64,000 nt of DNA, from positions 11,801,001 through 11,865,000 of the forward strand of contig OY783220.1 of assembly GCA_963678705.1 (NCBI GenBank). Direction: 5' to 3'. The DNA is from Panorpa germanica (taxonomy: Eukaryota > Arthropoda > Insecta > Mecoptera > Panorpidae). A program made the translations under genes and the position numbers. The notes beneath the pieces were generated by a model. The model worked only from the letters and a program-made list of their open reading frames with translations. It did no database searches and was not told the DNA's origin. Below, in pieces: positions 25,601 through 36,316 of the stretch (within the stretch, counting starts at the first letter, position 1; every line of letters begins with the position of its first letter).

Positions 25601-28572
25601 GCATCTTCAATATGATGTCAAAGTTACTCCAAAATGTTTACTGGGTGATAATATAATATGTTAATACATACGTAGTATTGTCTTTATCTTTCCACAACAA
25701 AAAACTAAATTGTCGTGTCGCAACTGCGCGCTAAACCTAAAGATTATAAATTGATTACTACCTGTTACCTTCTTCGCTTTCTCAATCTATGTGTATTCGT
25801 ATTCCACAACAAATGCGAGGTCTCTATCTATTCCTACTCGAATATGTGTGAGCCCTTTAGTGCAGTACTCAATTCGCCTAAATATACGTACTGAGTAAAT
25901 ATGATACAACTTCATAATACGGCCTGGTCAGTCCAGACCTTTAGTCGATCTTCTGATTAACATCGTAGTAAATTAAACTGTTAAACAGCTCAAAATATTG
26001 CGAAATATCTCTAGTATATTATTTATTGTTATTTTTATGGTTAGAAATTATGAAATTTCGAAGAACACTCCTTTATTTTCATAAAGTAAATGTTTGTTTG
26101 ATTTAGTTAATTGCTGACTATTCAAATTCGATTTAAGATTGTTTTAAGTGGAATGGAATATGTATGTGTGTGTGTGTGACCTAATAGAGCTAAAGTTGAA
26201 CATCTAGTGTTTAATTACAGTAAATTAGGCGATTAGTAAAAGAAACATCATCTAATAAATACGAATATCTAAACAGTGTTATTTAAGTTGCATACACTCG
26301 TGGCGCAAATAAATCTGGTCGTCATCAATTGAACAAATAAAATAATAAACCTTTCTTAAAATCCTGAACAAATTTTTCTAAGAGAAAAAAACATTTCTTT
26401 CAATTTTTTTAATGCAGTGCTGATCTCAAATTTGCAATTAATTTTTAGATAATTTTTTTCGTTTACGAGATCTTACGAGTTAATAGATTTGATAATATTA
26501 TAATTTCAGTAACAGCAGCATGGCAAGAACCTAAACCTGGCTGGATAGACAACTTAAATGGACCCACAGGACTTCTAGTCGGAGCTGGAAAGGGTAATTA
26601 ATATTTCATTATCATTATATATATTTATTACTCTTTTATTCTTGTTCTTTATATTTCTTACATTCCTTTTACTATTATTAAAACAAAACTTAACCTAATT
26701 CACAATTAATTTTTAGGTAATACTTCTAATTTCTTCCTCATTCGCTTTCTCCCTCTCTTTCTCCTTATTTTAACCATCCACGTTCTTTTCCAAGAAGAAT
26801 CTACACCTACTCCTAATGTTCTCCAGTTTTTCCTTCTTCACCACAAATACAACGCATAATCTCTTCGCCTTCTTATCCGATTTTTACTTGTGATACATAA
26901 TTAAACTTTTACCATCAGGTGTTGTCAGATCGATGCATTGCAACGAGTCATATTTGGCTGACCTCATGCCGGTAGATATATCCATAAACGCTCTCATTGG
27001 CTTAGCATGGACACTAGGAACCAAAAAGTAAGTAAACTTAAACTTACATTTATTTTACAAAGATCTGATTACTAAATTCTTCTCCTAAATTATTTCAGAG
27101 TGAAGACACCATACTTCTGCAACATCACAGAGTCTGGTGATAATAAAATTTCCTGGGGGGAAGCTTTAGCCTGTGGTAGAAACAATGCTCTATTAGTATT
27201 TATACTTACACTTCTGTGTTTTTAAATCTAAATATTTTCAGGACGAAAACACCTCTACGAAAACCCGTTTAGTATTTGTCTGTGGTATCCAGATGGCAGC
27301 ATCAAAGCTTCTTGGCTCTATCACATGTTATCCGTTATATTTTTCCATTTCCTGCCCGCCTACTTTATAGATGGCTTGATGATTGTCTTACGAAGAAAAC
27401 CTTTGTTAGTATCAAATACAATGGGTTCGTGTCCTCATTTTTAGTGGTCGATTTTTCAATTGTTGTTTGAAATTGATGTTAATAAATGTGTATTGGCGTA
27501 TCTATTTTATTAAATATCTAAATATTGACGGAGATATAGCAATTAAAAGTTTGAATTGTAGTTTTAGCGCTAGAAATGGTCCGCCATATTTGTATGACGT
27601 GATATGCATTTTAACGTCAGTTATTTGTTGAGTAGGTCAGTGCCGTGGTAATGTTTTGTAGCTGTTGGTAGTCAAACAATTAAGTTAAGTCAAAGAATAA
27701 TAAATTTTTATTTAATACTATGTCTGCTTGTTAAGGCAGACATAATATTGAAATTTTATTGTTCCTTGAAATAACTGTAAATAATATTTGATATTTTGAT
27801 ATATAAATACATATCAGAGCAGAGCAGAGATTTATGAGCTGTAAGGTTGGTAACCTTACACAAGGATTGTGATGTCACATGCATTTGGAATGTGTACAAC
27901 GTTGAATCACTTTAATAATTAAAGAGATAAAATGCATTTTTCAATTGTTAATATCTCTTGAGGTTCTAGTAACCCACTTTATCAATATATAATACACCTT
28001 TATAGAAATTAAGACATAGGACACAAGCCCATTGGCCTTCATATCGACATATTGACGTTAAACATTATTAATATATTTTCAGTATGGTCAAAATTCAAAA
28101 ACGTATCCATGGTGGTTTAAAAGTCCTTCAATATTACACGACAAAGGAATGGTGTTTTAAAAATGATAACCTCAAACTTTTATCCCAACAAATGAATAAA
28201 AAGGATAGAGAGATATTCTATACAGATATCAAACAAGTTGACTGGGATGAATACATGCGGAGATATATCCTTGGGACCCGCAAATATTGTCTAAAAGAAG
28301 ATCCAGCAAATTTACCGGAAGCTAGAAAGTTTTTACAGAAGTAAAACATTATATTAATGAAACTACAAATGTCAAAGTGATTTTTTATTATCAATTATTG
28401 TTATTTCAGATTGTATTACATAGATTTGGTTAAAAACATTCTCCTTGGTGCTCTGATTGCTTGGTTAGTGTGGACATATTGTACAGATGTCGCTGATGTG
28501 GTCCATAATGCATTTGACGTAACAACAAACCTTTTTAAAATGGCGCCCATCGCCCGCGTAATGGGGGATTAG
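22687..28572 (+). CDS. Fatty acyl-CoA reductase, complete
   Basis: Ten exons (22687-22887, 22957-23205, 24692-24837, 25174-25283, 26510-26593, 26919-27027, 27099-27175, 27242-27404, 28083-28340, 28410-28572) splice in phase to 519 residues, a normal FAR length. The Rossmann nucleotide-binding motif is [18 protein letters not shown] at about residues 19-36. Then come [18 protein letters not shown], the catalytic YxxxK in [27 protein letters not shown], a FAR_C domain and C-terminal hydrophobic helices. It reduces long-chain acyl-CoA to alcohol using NADPH, probably membrane-anchored at ER or peroxisome. An acceptor-like TTTCAG just before the start suggests an upstream untranslated exon. Introns are loaded with transposons: an RNase H LINE, a MITE, a LINE scrap and family A, the last starting 16 bp after a splice donor. 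It is a tandem paralog of the gene at 97-2696 with partly different intron positions. Confidence 0.95.
23304..23978 (-). mobile_element. 5'-truncated LINE with RNase H domain
   Basis: Flanked by a perfect 13-bp duplication TATTTCTCATATA (23291-23303 and 23979-23991). The minus strand is open for 155 codons (23953-23486) and shows an RNase H signature ([20 protein letters not shown]), then a Cys/His tail ([14 protein letters not shown]). This is the end of an ORF2 from a non-LTR clade that keeps RNase H. It lies in the FAR intron between 23205 and 24692. The perfect duplication and open frame point to recent insertion. It is a different family from the LINE at 16547. Confidence 0.92.
25330..25643. 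mobile_element. MITE with CAGTAAACATTTTGG TIRs
   Basis: CAGTAAACATTTTGG at 25330-25344 is exactly inverted at 25629-25643. About 314 bp, in the FAR intron 25284-26509. Its TIR is shared with the copies near 18205 and 18331. Confidence 0.75.
26640..26890 (-). mobile_element. Degenerate LINE 3' fragment
   Basis: A pyrimidine-rich tract whose minus strand retains scraps of a Cys-rich LINE tail (a CxCGEEGK-like string near 26850) and Lys/Arg-rich coding remnants with stops. It lies in the FAR intron 26594-26918, an intron absent from the neighbouring FAR paralog. Confidence 0.5.
27420..28033 (+). mobile_element. Family A TIR element inside FAR intron
   Basis: Full-length copy, about 614 bp, from AATGGGTTCGTGTCCTC to GGACACAAGCCCATT. 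It begins only 16 bp after the splice donor at 27405 and makes up almost the whole 678-bp intron 27405-28082. The residual intron without it would be about 64 bp. Confidence 0.92.
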
Positions 28573-28951
28573 ATTTAAATTATTATGTTGGATATATTAT
28601 AGATTAATTTTATACATTTTATTTACTTTATTCTAGGTTAATATTTAGTCAAATATATTATTTAAATGCTACATTCATGTCTTTTTGTTACATTCATGAA
28701 AGGATTTCATTTAATCAGAAGTACAATAAGTTTGCAAAAGCAAGTTCTGATAAACGATTTTTTATTACACAAAGTAAAGGTACCCCTTTTCAAAGATATC
28801 GTTATTAAGAAATCTATTATTTCATAAACTAATTATAAATTTTCAATTGTTTTCGATTCAGAATATTTTAAAATTATTATATTAAGAAAGTTTAGGAAAA
28901 AATTCAAAATTAATTTGATCCATCTTCATGATATAAATAACAAACCAAGAA

Positions 28952-31900
28952 ATGGATAATAGTAGAAAAAAGAAGGATGGTGATATTACAGTTGGTAGAA
29001 CTTCGGATGAGTCAATATTGATAATAAAGGAGGTCACTGACTATGTCCTGACAAGAGCTGCGAATGACAAAGAAACAAACACGGTTCTAATGCATTTGGA
29101 TCGCAATTACGTATTTTATGATAAAACTGAAGAAGTAGACGACTATGCGCCACCTTCTGTAAGATATAGTCATTATATTAGTCCCCAGTCAACGTTTGGA
29201 AGGTGTTTCACCAAAATTGCTAAAAGAATATATATTTAATTGTAGTGTCTCAGATTCCCTTGTGCTATCATATTGATGTTAGTTTGTAACATGGTTAGAA
29301 GTTTGTCAATGTCAGCTTATAGCAGTAAGTGCCTATGATTCCTTTTGACAAAATCAATATCCAATAAATATTTGTTACAAATTGCTTTTACCTTTTCCTA
29401 GGTATGCCAATTTTCTTCATCGAGAAATTACATTACTCAAGAAATTTTGCTTTGACCGCTCACCATCTTACTTCAAGCTACCATCAGATGACGCCAATAA
29501 TGGGAGCCATTGTTATCGACAAATGGATGAAACCATTCTAGTAAAGGATTGCATACTAATCATTTTTGTTCAGTACTTTATAAAATAGTTCTAATCAGTT
29601 ATTATTTTTAGTCTCTTGTCTCTTGGATTGGTCTTAGACTCAATGTTCCAATTGATACATCCAATTGCGTGTATTGCTCAGTTTAGACATTACATTGAGT
29701 AAGTTTCCTTTCTAGCAGCGCCTCTGGTGTCAACACATTCACCCATGATTCCATTTTACATCATTCAGAAATCGTATATTTTAGGGAGCTGACCTGGTTA
29801 GCCCTACTTGGTAGGAGTACCTTCTCAGGACTATATCAAGGTCGACCTTGGACACTCTTAGCTATGGATCAATTTGATTTACCAACGGATAAACGGCAAT
29901 TTTTCTTGTATCTGAATATTAATTTCTGGATAACAAATTTAGCATTGTTAATCAGTTTTATATGTATGCCAATTATAAGGATGGATTTACCTTTATACAC
30001 TAATGGTACCGATGGCTACTTCTTGTTCTTCAGCATTCCAGCTGGAACTTGCCTAGTTACTACAAGTAAGTATTGAGTAAGAATTCGTTAGTAATATTGA
30101 TAAGAAATGAACGAGATCTGACATAACATTAATTATTATTTCCTCGTCAGCTCTGATTATTCTATCAAGTTCATGCTTCGTTCATAAATCATCGCCCAAG
30201 AATGTTTTAGGAAGAGTTTACAAATGTATGCAAGTAAGTCTTTTAAAACTAAATATTGATATGAGTCTAATACTATGCTTCTTCTATGCGTTATACCTTT
30301 AACTTAGAATGCAGTATCAAATCGTAGAAAGTTGAGAAAATCTGCAACCTGGTTGCCACGTGAGCATTGGCTAGATTATTCGGATTGCGAGAATCATATC
30401 ATCAAGGACGTCAAACGGATGTTTCTAGTTATGAAAACAGTTCTTCCTTTAATATTCATCCAGAGCATCATCATCCAAACGAACAGCAGGTGGCTTCTAC
30501 AAGCCACAAAGATGGATACATTGCTCTATAGCTACCACATTAAACCAGAGCAGTTAAAAGTAAGTGGAGCCAATAAGAACATTTTCTAGATTCATTTATA
30601 ATGACACAATACTTGCTTATAGATTATCCACGTGTTTCTGATATTATTTTTAATTCCTATAAATATGCGACTTATATATCCCAAGTTGGCTAAATGGAAC
30701 AAAAACTTAACACTATGGAAAATATTTTTTGGTTCCCAAATTATATTAGCAGCCTATATGACCAGTGGCATTTTGGAAATCTTCTTGGAGGTATAGATTT
30801 CGCTCTAAACACGTGGTATTCACTGACCATTCACTAATTCAATGTTAACTTGTATCTAGGTAACAAACCCTCCACAACCAAAAACTGACTGCAGTCAACT
30901 AGTGGTGGTAAATAGTTTCAACTGTGCCTACGCAATGTACATTCCACAAAATCAAGAGTGCATCATGCTACATGGATTAACCTTCTATCAAAACAACCGC
31001 ATTGAAGTGGAAGGATCCGTTACGACTGACGTGCTCTTTCACAAGATGATTCCACATCTTCCGGAAGACATGTGCCCAACTATTGAAACATATCCCATGA
31101 CACTAGTGGAGGGTGAATCTGCTTTACACATTTTGTTGGGTGATAAAGAAGAGAGTCATCAACTAGTTTATCCCAACAGCAAACCCGTAACGGGATATCC
31201 TACGGTGAAGGTTGTCTGCAAGTTGAAGGATAAGAATTCCAATTACAACATTCAGTTTTGTGTGGCACCTGGACGCCAATGTGAAATAGACAGCGATTTG
31301 GATAATGTTAAGACACACACGGACATTTACCCTGGTATCTACAATATTTATATCAACGGGCAATACATGCCAATTAAAGGTGGTATTACTCTGAAAGTAG
31401 GTGGACTGTATCTAGTTACGATTGTAGAAGACAGAAACAGCACGCCGGACAGTATACAAGCCGTGCGTTTGGTATTATCAAACTAGAGACCTCACCAATA
31501 GATATTGTCAAACTTACTTTCTTTTTCTTCCCTCCAGACAATCGGAGTGCACACCTTGATGGAACCAAATTCTGTTCATATTCTCTGGCAAATCCCTCAA
31601 TATGTATTATTTACTATTGGAGAAGCGTTTTACCAGGTTCCAGAGATGGAATTCCTTTACGAAGAATCACCTGGTAGTGTAAGACCTATGGTGGTCGAGT
31701 ACCACGTGTTATCGAAGAGTATAGCTCACTTAGTTGTCGCTCTGACCACGGACACGAGCGCCAAACAAGTAAATAACAACATACTCTCTAAGTTGTCTTT
31801 CATCTATGTTTACACCACGTGGTTCAATAACGCACGTGTCTTTTTATTTTCAGAGTACTTACTATCTTTACTTTTCCATTGCAGCTTCAATTGCAATTGT

Positions 31901-31967
31901 GATTTTTGGATTTTTAATACGAAATTTTCCATATGCTGCCAATCTGGAAAACGCCATTGTTTTATAA
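28952..31967 (+). CDS. Divergent SLC15/POT-family transporter, copy 1
   Basis: Eleven exons (28952-29158, 29246-29324, 29402-29540, 29612-29698, 29785-30065, 30151-30233, 30308-30559, 30623-30790, 30860-31462, 31538-31768, 31854-31967) give 747 residues, the length of animal PepT proteins. Family marks: SSYHQMTPIMGAIVIDKWM (TM2 region), the SRWLLQATKMD motif of TM7, a ~200-residue loop in the 603-nt exon matching the PepT extracellular domain, and HILWQIPQYVLFTIGEAFY (TM10, with its conserved Glu). Departures: the TM1 proton-coupling ExxERFxYYG is replaced by LMLVCNMVRSLSMSAYSS, and the GGIKP of TM4 reads GLYQGRPW. The family imports di- and tripeptides with protons; whether this member still does is doubtful. 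The tail (IRNFPYAAN, then 5 residues) is shared with copy 2. The N-terminus is longer than in copy 2 and low in similarity. Confidence 0.85.
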
Positions 31968-32354
31968 TTTTCACTGTAAAGTTACATGTAATATTTATTT
32001 TTATATGGCTTGAATATATATTTTCACAAATTTATTTCAGCTGTGTCTTTTCTTCCAACATTTACATAGGATTTATTTCTAAACATAACTGTTTATAAGA
32101 AGTTGTATTCTGTTTGGTTATCATTTTCTAAATAAAACTAATGACTAGAATCTACCAACTTCTGAAGAAGTGCATCTTCTGTTTATTCCTTAGTGGATAC
32201 ATCTAATAATAATTTCAGCAGTGAAATGTAAATTACTATATCATTTATTCAATTGTTTTTCTCATTTGTAATATTTTAAATTATTATGTTAAGAAAATTT
32301 AATAAAATTCTAAAACTAATTTAATAGACTGTGTATGGTTTAAACAAACATAAA

Positions 32355-35300
32355 ATGGAGCAAGACGCTGATATAAGAAACATAGGTGAAACTGAATTTA
32401 TTTTGGCTAGAAGTACTGAGGAAGTGCGGGGCGAAGTACAACCAGCTTCAGTAAGTTATGATTAAGATACACTTCTTCAGAAAAAATTTGAGTTGTCGAA
32501 GTACTGTGTTACTAATAATAACATATTTCTGACACTTCATAGTGAAAATTTGATTACATTTTCAGCGTACCAAGTTCCCATGTGCTATTAAATTATTGCT
32601 GGTTTGTAACATGCTGAGAAGTTTGTCCATGTCAGCTTACAATAGTGAGTCTAAATAACGAAATAACTATATATAAAATATACAAGTATGTTATAGCAAG
32701 TACCTTTTACAGGTATGCCAATTTTCTTTATAGAAAAATGTAACTATTCTAAAAATGTAGCGACGAGTGTTTACCATCTTACTTCAAGTTACAATCAGTT
32801 TACGCCAATAATTGGAGCCATAGTAGCGGATAAATGGCTGAAACCATTCCAGTAACGTATTACCAAACTAATAATAATGTTTTTATATTGTAGTAGCTAG
32901 AGGTTAATAAAAAACGATGCTCTTCTTCCGTGTTAGATTCGAACATAAACCTAACGAACAAAATTTACGTCATCACATGTTATTGTTGACTGTTTTTACG
33001 AGTAAACCATTCGCTGAAATGTCCCGCTAGGTGAAGTCAACTTTTTCTTTACTTAAATGGTTCTAACCTGGCAATGTTATTAATTTCTAGTGCTTTGGCG
33101 ATTGGAATGGTATTTGACTCAATGGCGCAAGTAATTCACCCAATTGTGTGCATCCCTGACTATGACACTTACATTGAGTAAGATTCTTTCACATTACATC
33201 ATTCAGAACTCCTATATTTCCCTACAAAATGAAGTAATGCATCTATTCCTTTTAGGGAAATGACCTGGGTAGCTATATTTGCCAGATATACCTTTTCAGG
33301 ACTTTATGGTCGACCTTGGTCCATGCTAGCTGCCGATCAGTTTAATTTTCCTGGAGAAAAACATCTATTTTTCTTGTACTGCAATATTAATTTCTGGATA
33401 ACTAATTTAGCGTTGTTAATCAGTTTAATAATTATGCCAATCATACGGATGGACGTTGATTGCTTCGGCACAGATGAATGCTACTTTGCCTTCTTCAGCA
33501 TACCCGCTGGAACTTGCATACTGACTACGCGTGAGTATGTTAACCATCCTTCATTGCAGATACTTCTTCTCCAGAGAGATACACCTATTTCGAATTGCCT
33601 AGAGTGGCCGTAAAGGCTTATCCAGCCTCTAGCCGGTTTTGGTTAACAACTGTGTGTCACCAATTCGCATGATTTTTACTGATGATTAAATTTATAAAAT
33701 TATCATGAAGTTAGCAAAGCAGTAACGCGAGATTAACAACCTGAAATTGTCATGCAGATCGATGAACACAGCTTGTTAAATACTCATCTTTGAAACTATA
33801 TTTATTATTTATTTTGTTGTGATATTTTTCGCAGTTTTGATTCTTCTATCAAGCTCACACTTTGTTAAAAAATCCATGCCCAAAAACGTAATAGGAAAAG
33901 TATGCAAATGCATACGCGTAAGTATTTTAAAACTTTCTATTCAACTTCATATAAATCAAGTTACCTAAATATTTACATATTGTTAATTCCGATTTTATAA
34001 ATAGATGTCAGGCGATGTATTTTGTAAACTACACTCGATAATATAAGACGTTATTCATTTGACTAGTTAATTTTTTTTTAATTTTGAAAGCATACTTACC
34101 TAGCGTAGGGGTAACCGTGATCAATAAGGCGGCACCCCCGAGGAGAGACCCCTCATTGCACTTTTGAGTGGGTTGAACTTTGCGACCTATCCAATATGGA
34201 GACATCGGGCGCTTTATTTTTGAAAATCGGGACTGCGTTCGCGCTGTCCCGTCAATAAACTTAAAAGCACCATATTAATAAAACAACTAACCTTTGAATT
34301 AGAGTGCACTATCAAATCGCAGAAAAATAAGAATGTCTACAAACGAGCCACCACGTGAACATTGGTTAGATTATTCAGATTGTGAAGCAAGCATAATCAA
34401 AGACACGAAACGAATTTTTAAGATAATCAAAACGTGCCTTCCTTTGATAATCGTACATAGCATCTTCATACAATCAAACAGCAGGTGGCTTCTCCAGGCC
34501 ACGAAAATGGACACACTGTTTTATAGCTATCACATTAAACCGGAACAACTAAAGGTAAAACATATTAGTACTTCCAGTCCCACGTGTTATAAATTAAGGA
34601 TTCAACACTTGTCTCTAGATAACCCACGTGCTCCTCATATTGCTCATCATTCCCTTACATCTAAGATTTACAATTCCAATGCTGGCGAAGAGGAAGAAAA
34701 ATTTATCACTATGGAAAATATTTTTTGGTTCCCAAATTATATTAGTGGCTTACATAACCAGTGGCGTTCTGCAAGTCCTTTTAGAGGTAGTGTATACAAA
34801 TTCAGCATGTTGTATTACTTCCATGAAATGATAAATGTTATCCTTCAATCTAGGCAACGAATCCCAAACCACCTCTTCCTGGACACAGTCAATTATACCT
34901 CGTAAATGGTTTCGATTGTCCTTACTCAATGTACATACCGTACACGCAAGAAAGCGTCATCCTAAAAGGTTTGTCCACGTATCACAACGACCACATCGAA
35001 GTCAAAGGATCACAAACGGTCGAAGTGTTTCTTCATAAAATGGCGCCAAATCTCCCAGAATCCATGTGTCCGACAATTGAACCTTTCACAGTGGACCTGC
35101 ATGAAAATGCAGCTGCCTTGTACGCTGTGATGGGCAGTGAGGAAGAGAGTTTTAGACTAGCAGCCCCCAACGATAGACCAATAACAGGATATCCTTATGT
35201 CAAGATCTTTTACAAGTTGAAGGATATGAGCTCCAATTACAACATCAAGTTCTGCAAAGCTCCTCACCATAGATGCGTCATTGATGGTTACCTGAATCAT

Positions 35301-35951
35301 ACCAAGGGTCACAGGGAAGTGTACCCTGGGATTTATAACATATACATCAATAATCAATACATGCCGATTCAGGGGGGTGTTACCTTGAAAGTCGGAGGAA
35401 TCTATTTAGTAACCCTCGTGGAAGATATCAATAGCACGCCAGACAGCATAAAAATGGTGAGTTTTCTTCCTTGTAGTTAATCCACAAGTAGGAAATCTCC
35501 CATTTCCTTTTAATCATCTTCCTATTGCTAATTCTTTCTAGACTATCGGAATTAACGTTCTGGTGAAACCAAATTCCATCCATATCCTCTGGCAGATTCC
35601 TCAATATGTCATATACACCATCGGAGAAGTGTTCTACCTAATTCCTGAGATGGAATTCTTGTTTGAGGAAGCTCCTGCCAGCGTAAAACCGATGATGATT
35701 GATTATCTTTTGCTGTCGAAAGGTATTGCTCATTTGATAGTATGTCTGAGCACTGAATCTAAACTTACTCAGGTAAATTTCTCAGTTGGTACATTCAACC
35801 AATTTCTAGCACTATTGTGTAGTAATAAAATATTAATAGATATTTTTATTTTTAGAGTATTCACTATCTGTGCTTCTCTATAGTAGCAGCAATTGCTGTT
35901 ATGATTTTTGGTATTTCTATACGAAATTTTCCATATGCTGCCAACTCATAA
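32355..35951 (+). CDS. Divergent SLC15/POT-family transporter, copy 2
   Basis: Eleven exons (32355-32450, 32566-32644, 32713-32851, 33091-33177, 33256-33530, 33835-33917, 34303-34554, 34619-34786, 34854-35456, 35542-35772, 35856-35951) give 702 residues. Eight exons have exactly the same length as in copy 1 and all phases agree, so this is a tandem duplicate. It keeps the SRWLLQATKMD motif, the long extracellular domain and HILWQIPQYVIYTIGEVFY. Like copy 1 it lacks ExxER in TM1 (LLLVCNMLRSLSMSAYNS) and has GLYGRPW where the family has GGIKP. The 387 bp between the two genes probably holds the 3' end of copy 1 and the promoter of copy 2. The intron 33918-34302 contains a U1 snRNA-like sequence on the same strand. 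Substrate unknown. Confidence 0.85.
34092..34251 (+). ncRNA. U1 snRNA variant (or pseudogene) in an intron
   Basis: The sequence starts with ATACTTACCT, the exact U1 5' end that pairs with splice donors. It then follows U1 order for about 160 nt (canonical length about 164). AACCG and AAGGCGG mark stem-loop I. CATTGCAC lies in loop II, the U1A site. ATTTTTGA serves as an Sm-type site, and the terminal hairpin GGGACTGCG-TTCG-CGCTGTCCC closes the molecule. Stem I (GGGGT with ACCCC) and stem II (CCCCTC with GAGTGGG) differ from textbook U1 but still pair. Loop I reads ATCAATAAG instead of ATCACGAAG, which could affect U1-70K binding. No poly-A tail or clear flanking duplication is seen. I could not identify a snRNA promoter element upstream. 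Confidence 0.8.
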
Positions 35952-36316
35952 AAATGAAATTATTTTATTATGTTTATTACGTTTATATATTTTACTTTTA
36001 TATGTTTTGAATAAAGATATTTTTATGAATTAGAAGTAAAAATTGCTAAAAACACAAGATTATTTATCTTGTCACATTTATTGGAACTATCGTGTTAATA
36101 TTTTAACGCCATAAAACCGGTTTTAATTACATCTAATTATCATAAATCATTTTGAGAAGTACGTAATTAAGATATCCAATTATACAGCTAGTTAATTACG
36201 CTTTGTTTAAAAACCTACCATTATTACATTAATTATTTATGTCTTAATCTGTCCATCATGATATATAAGTTAAAGAAATTTATTTTATTTTGTAATTCAC
36301 GTTTTAAATTTCCAAA

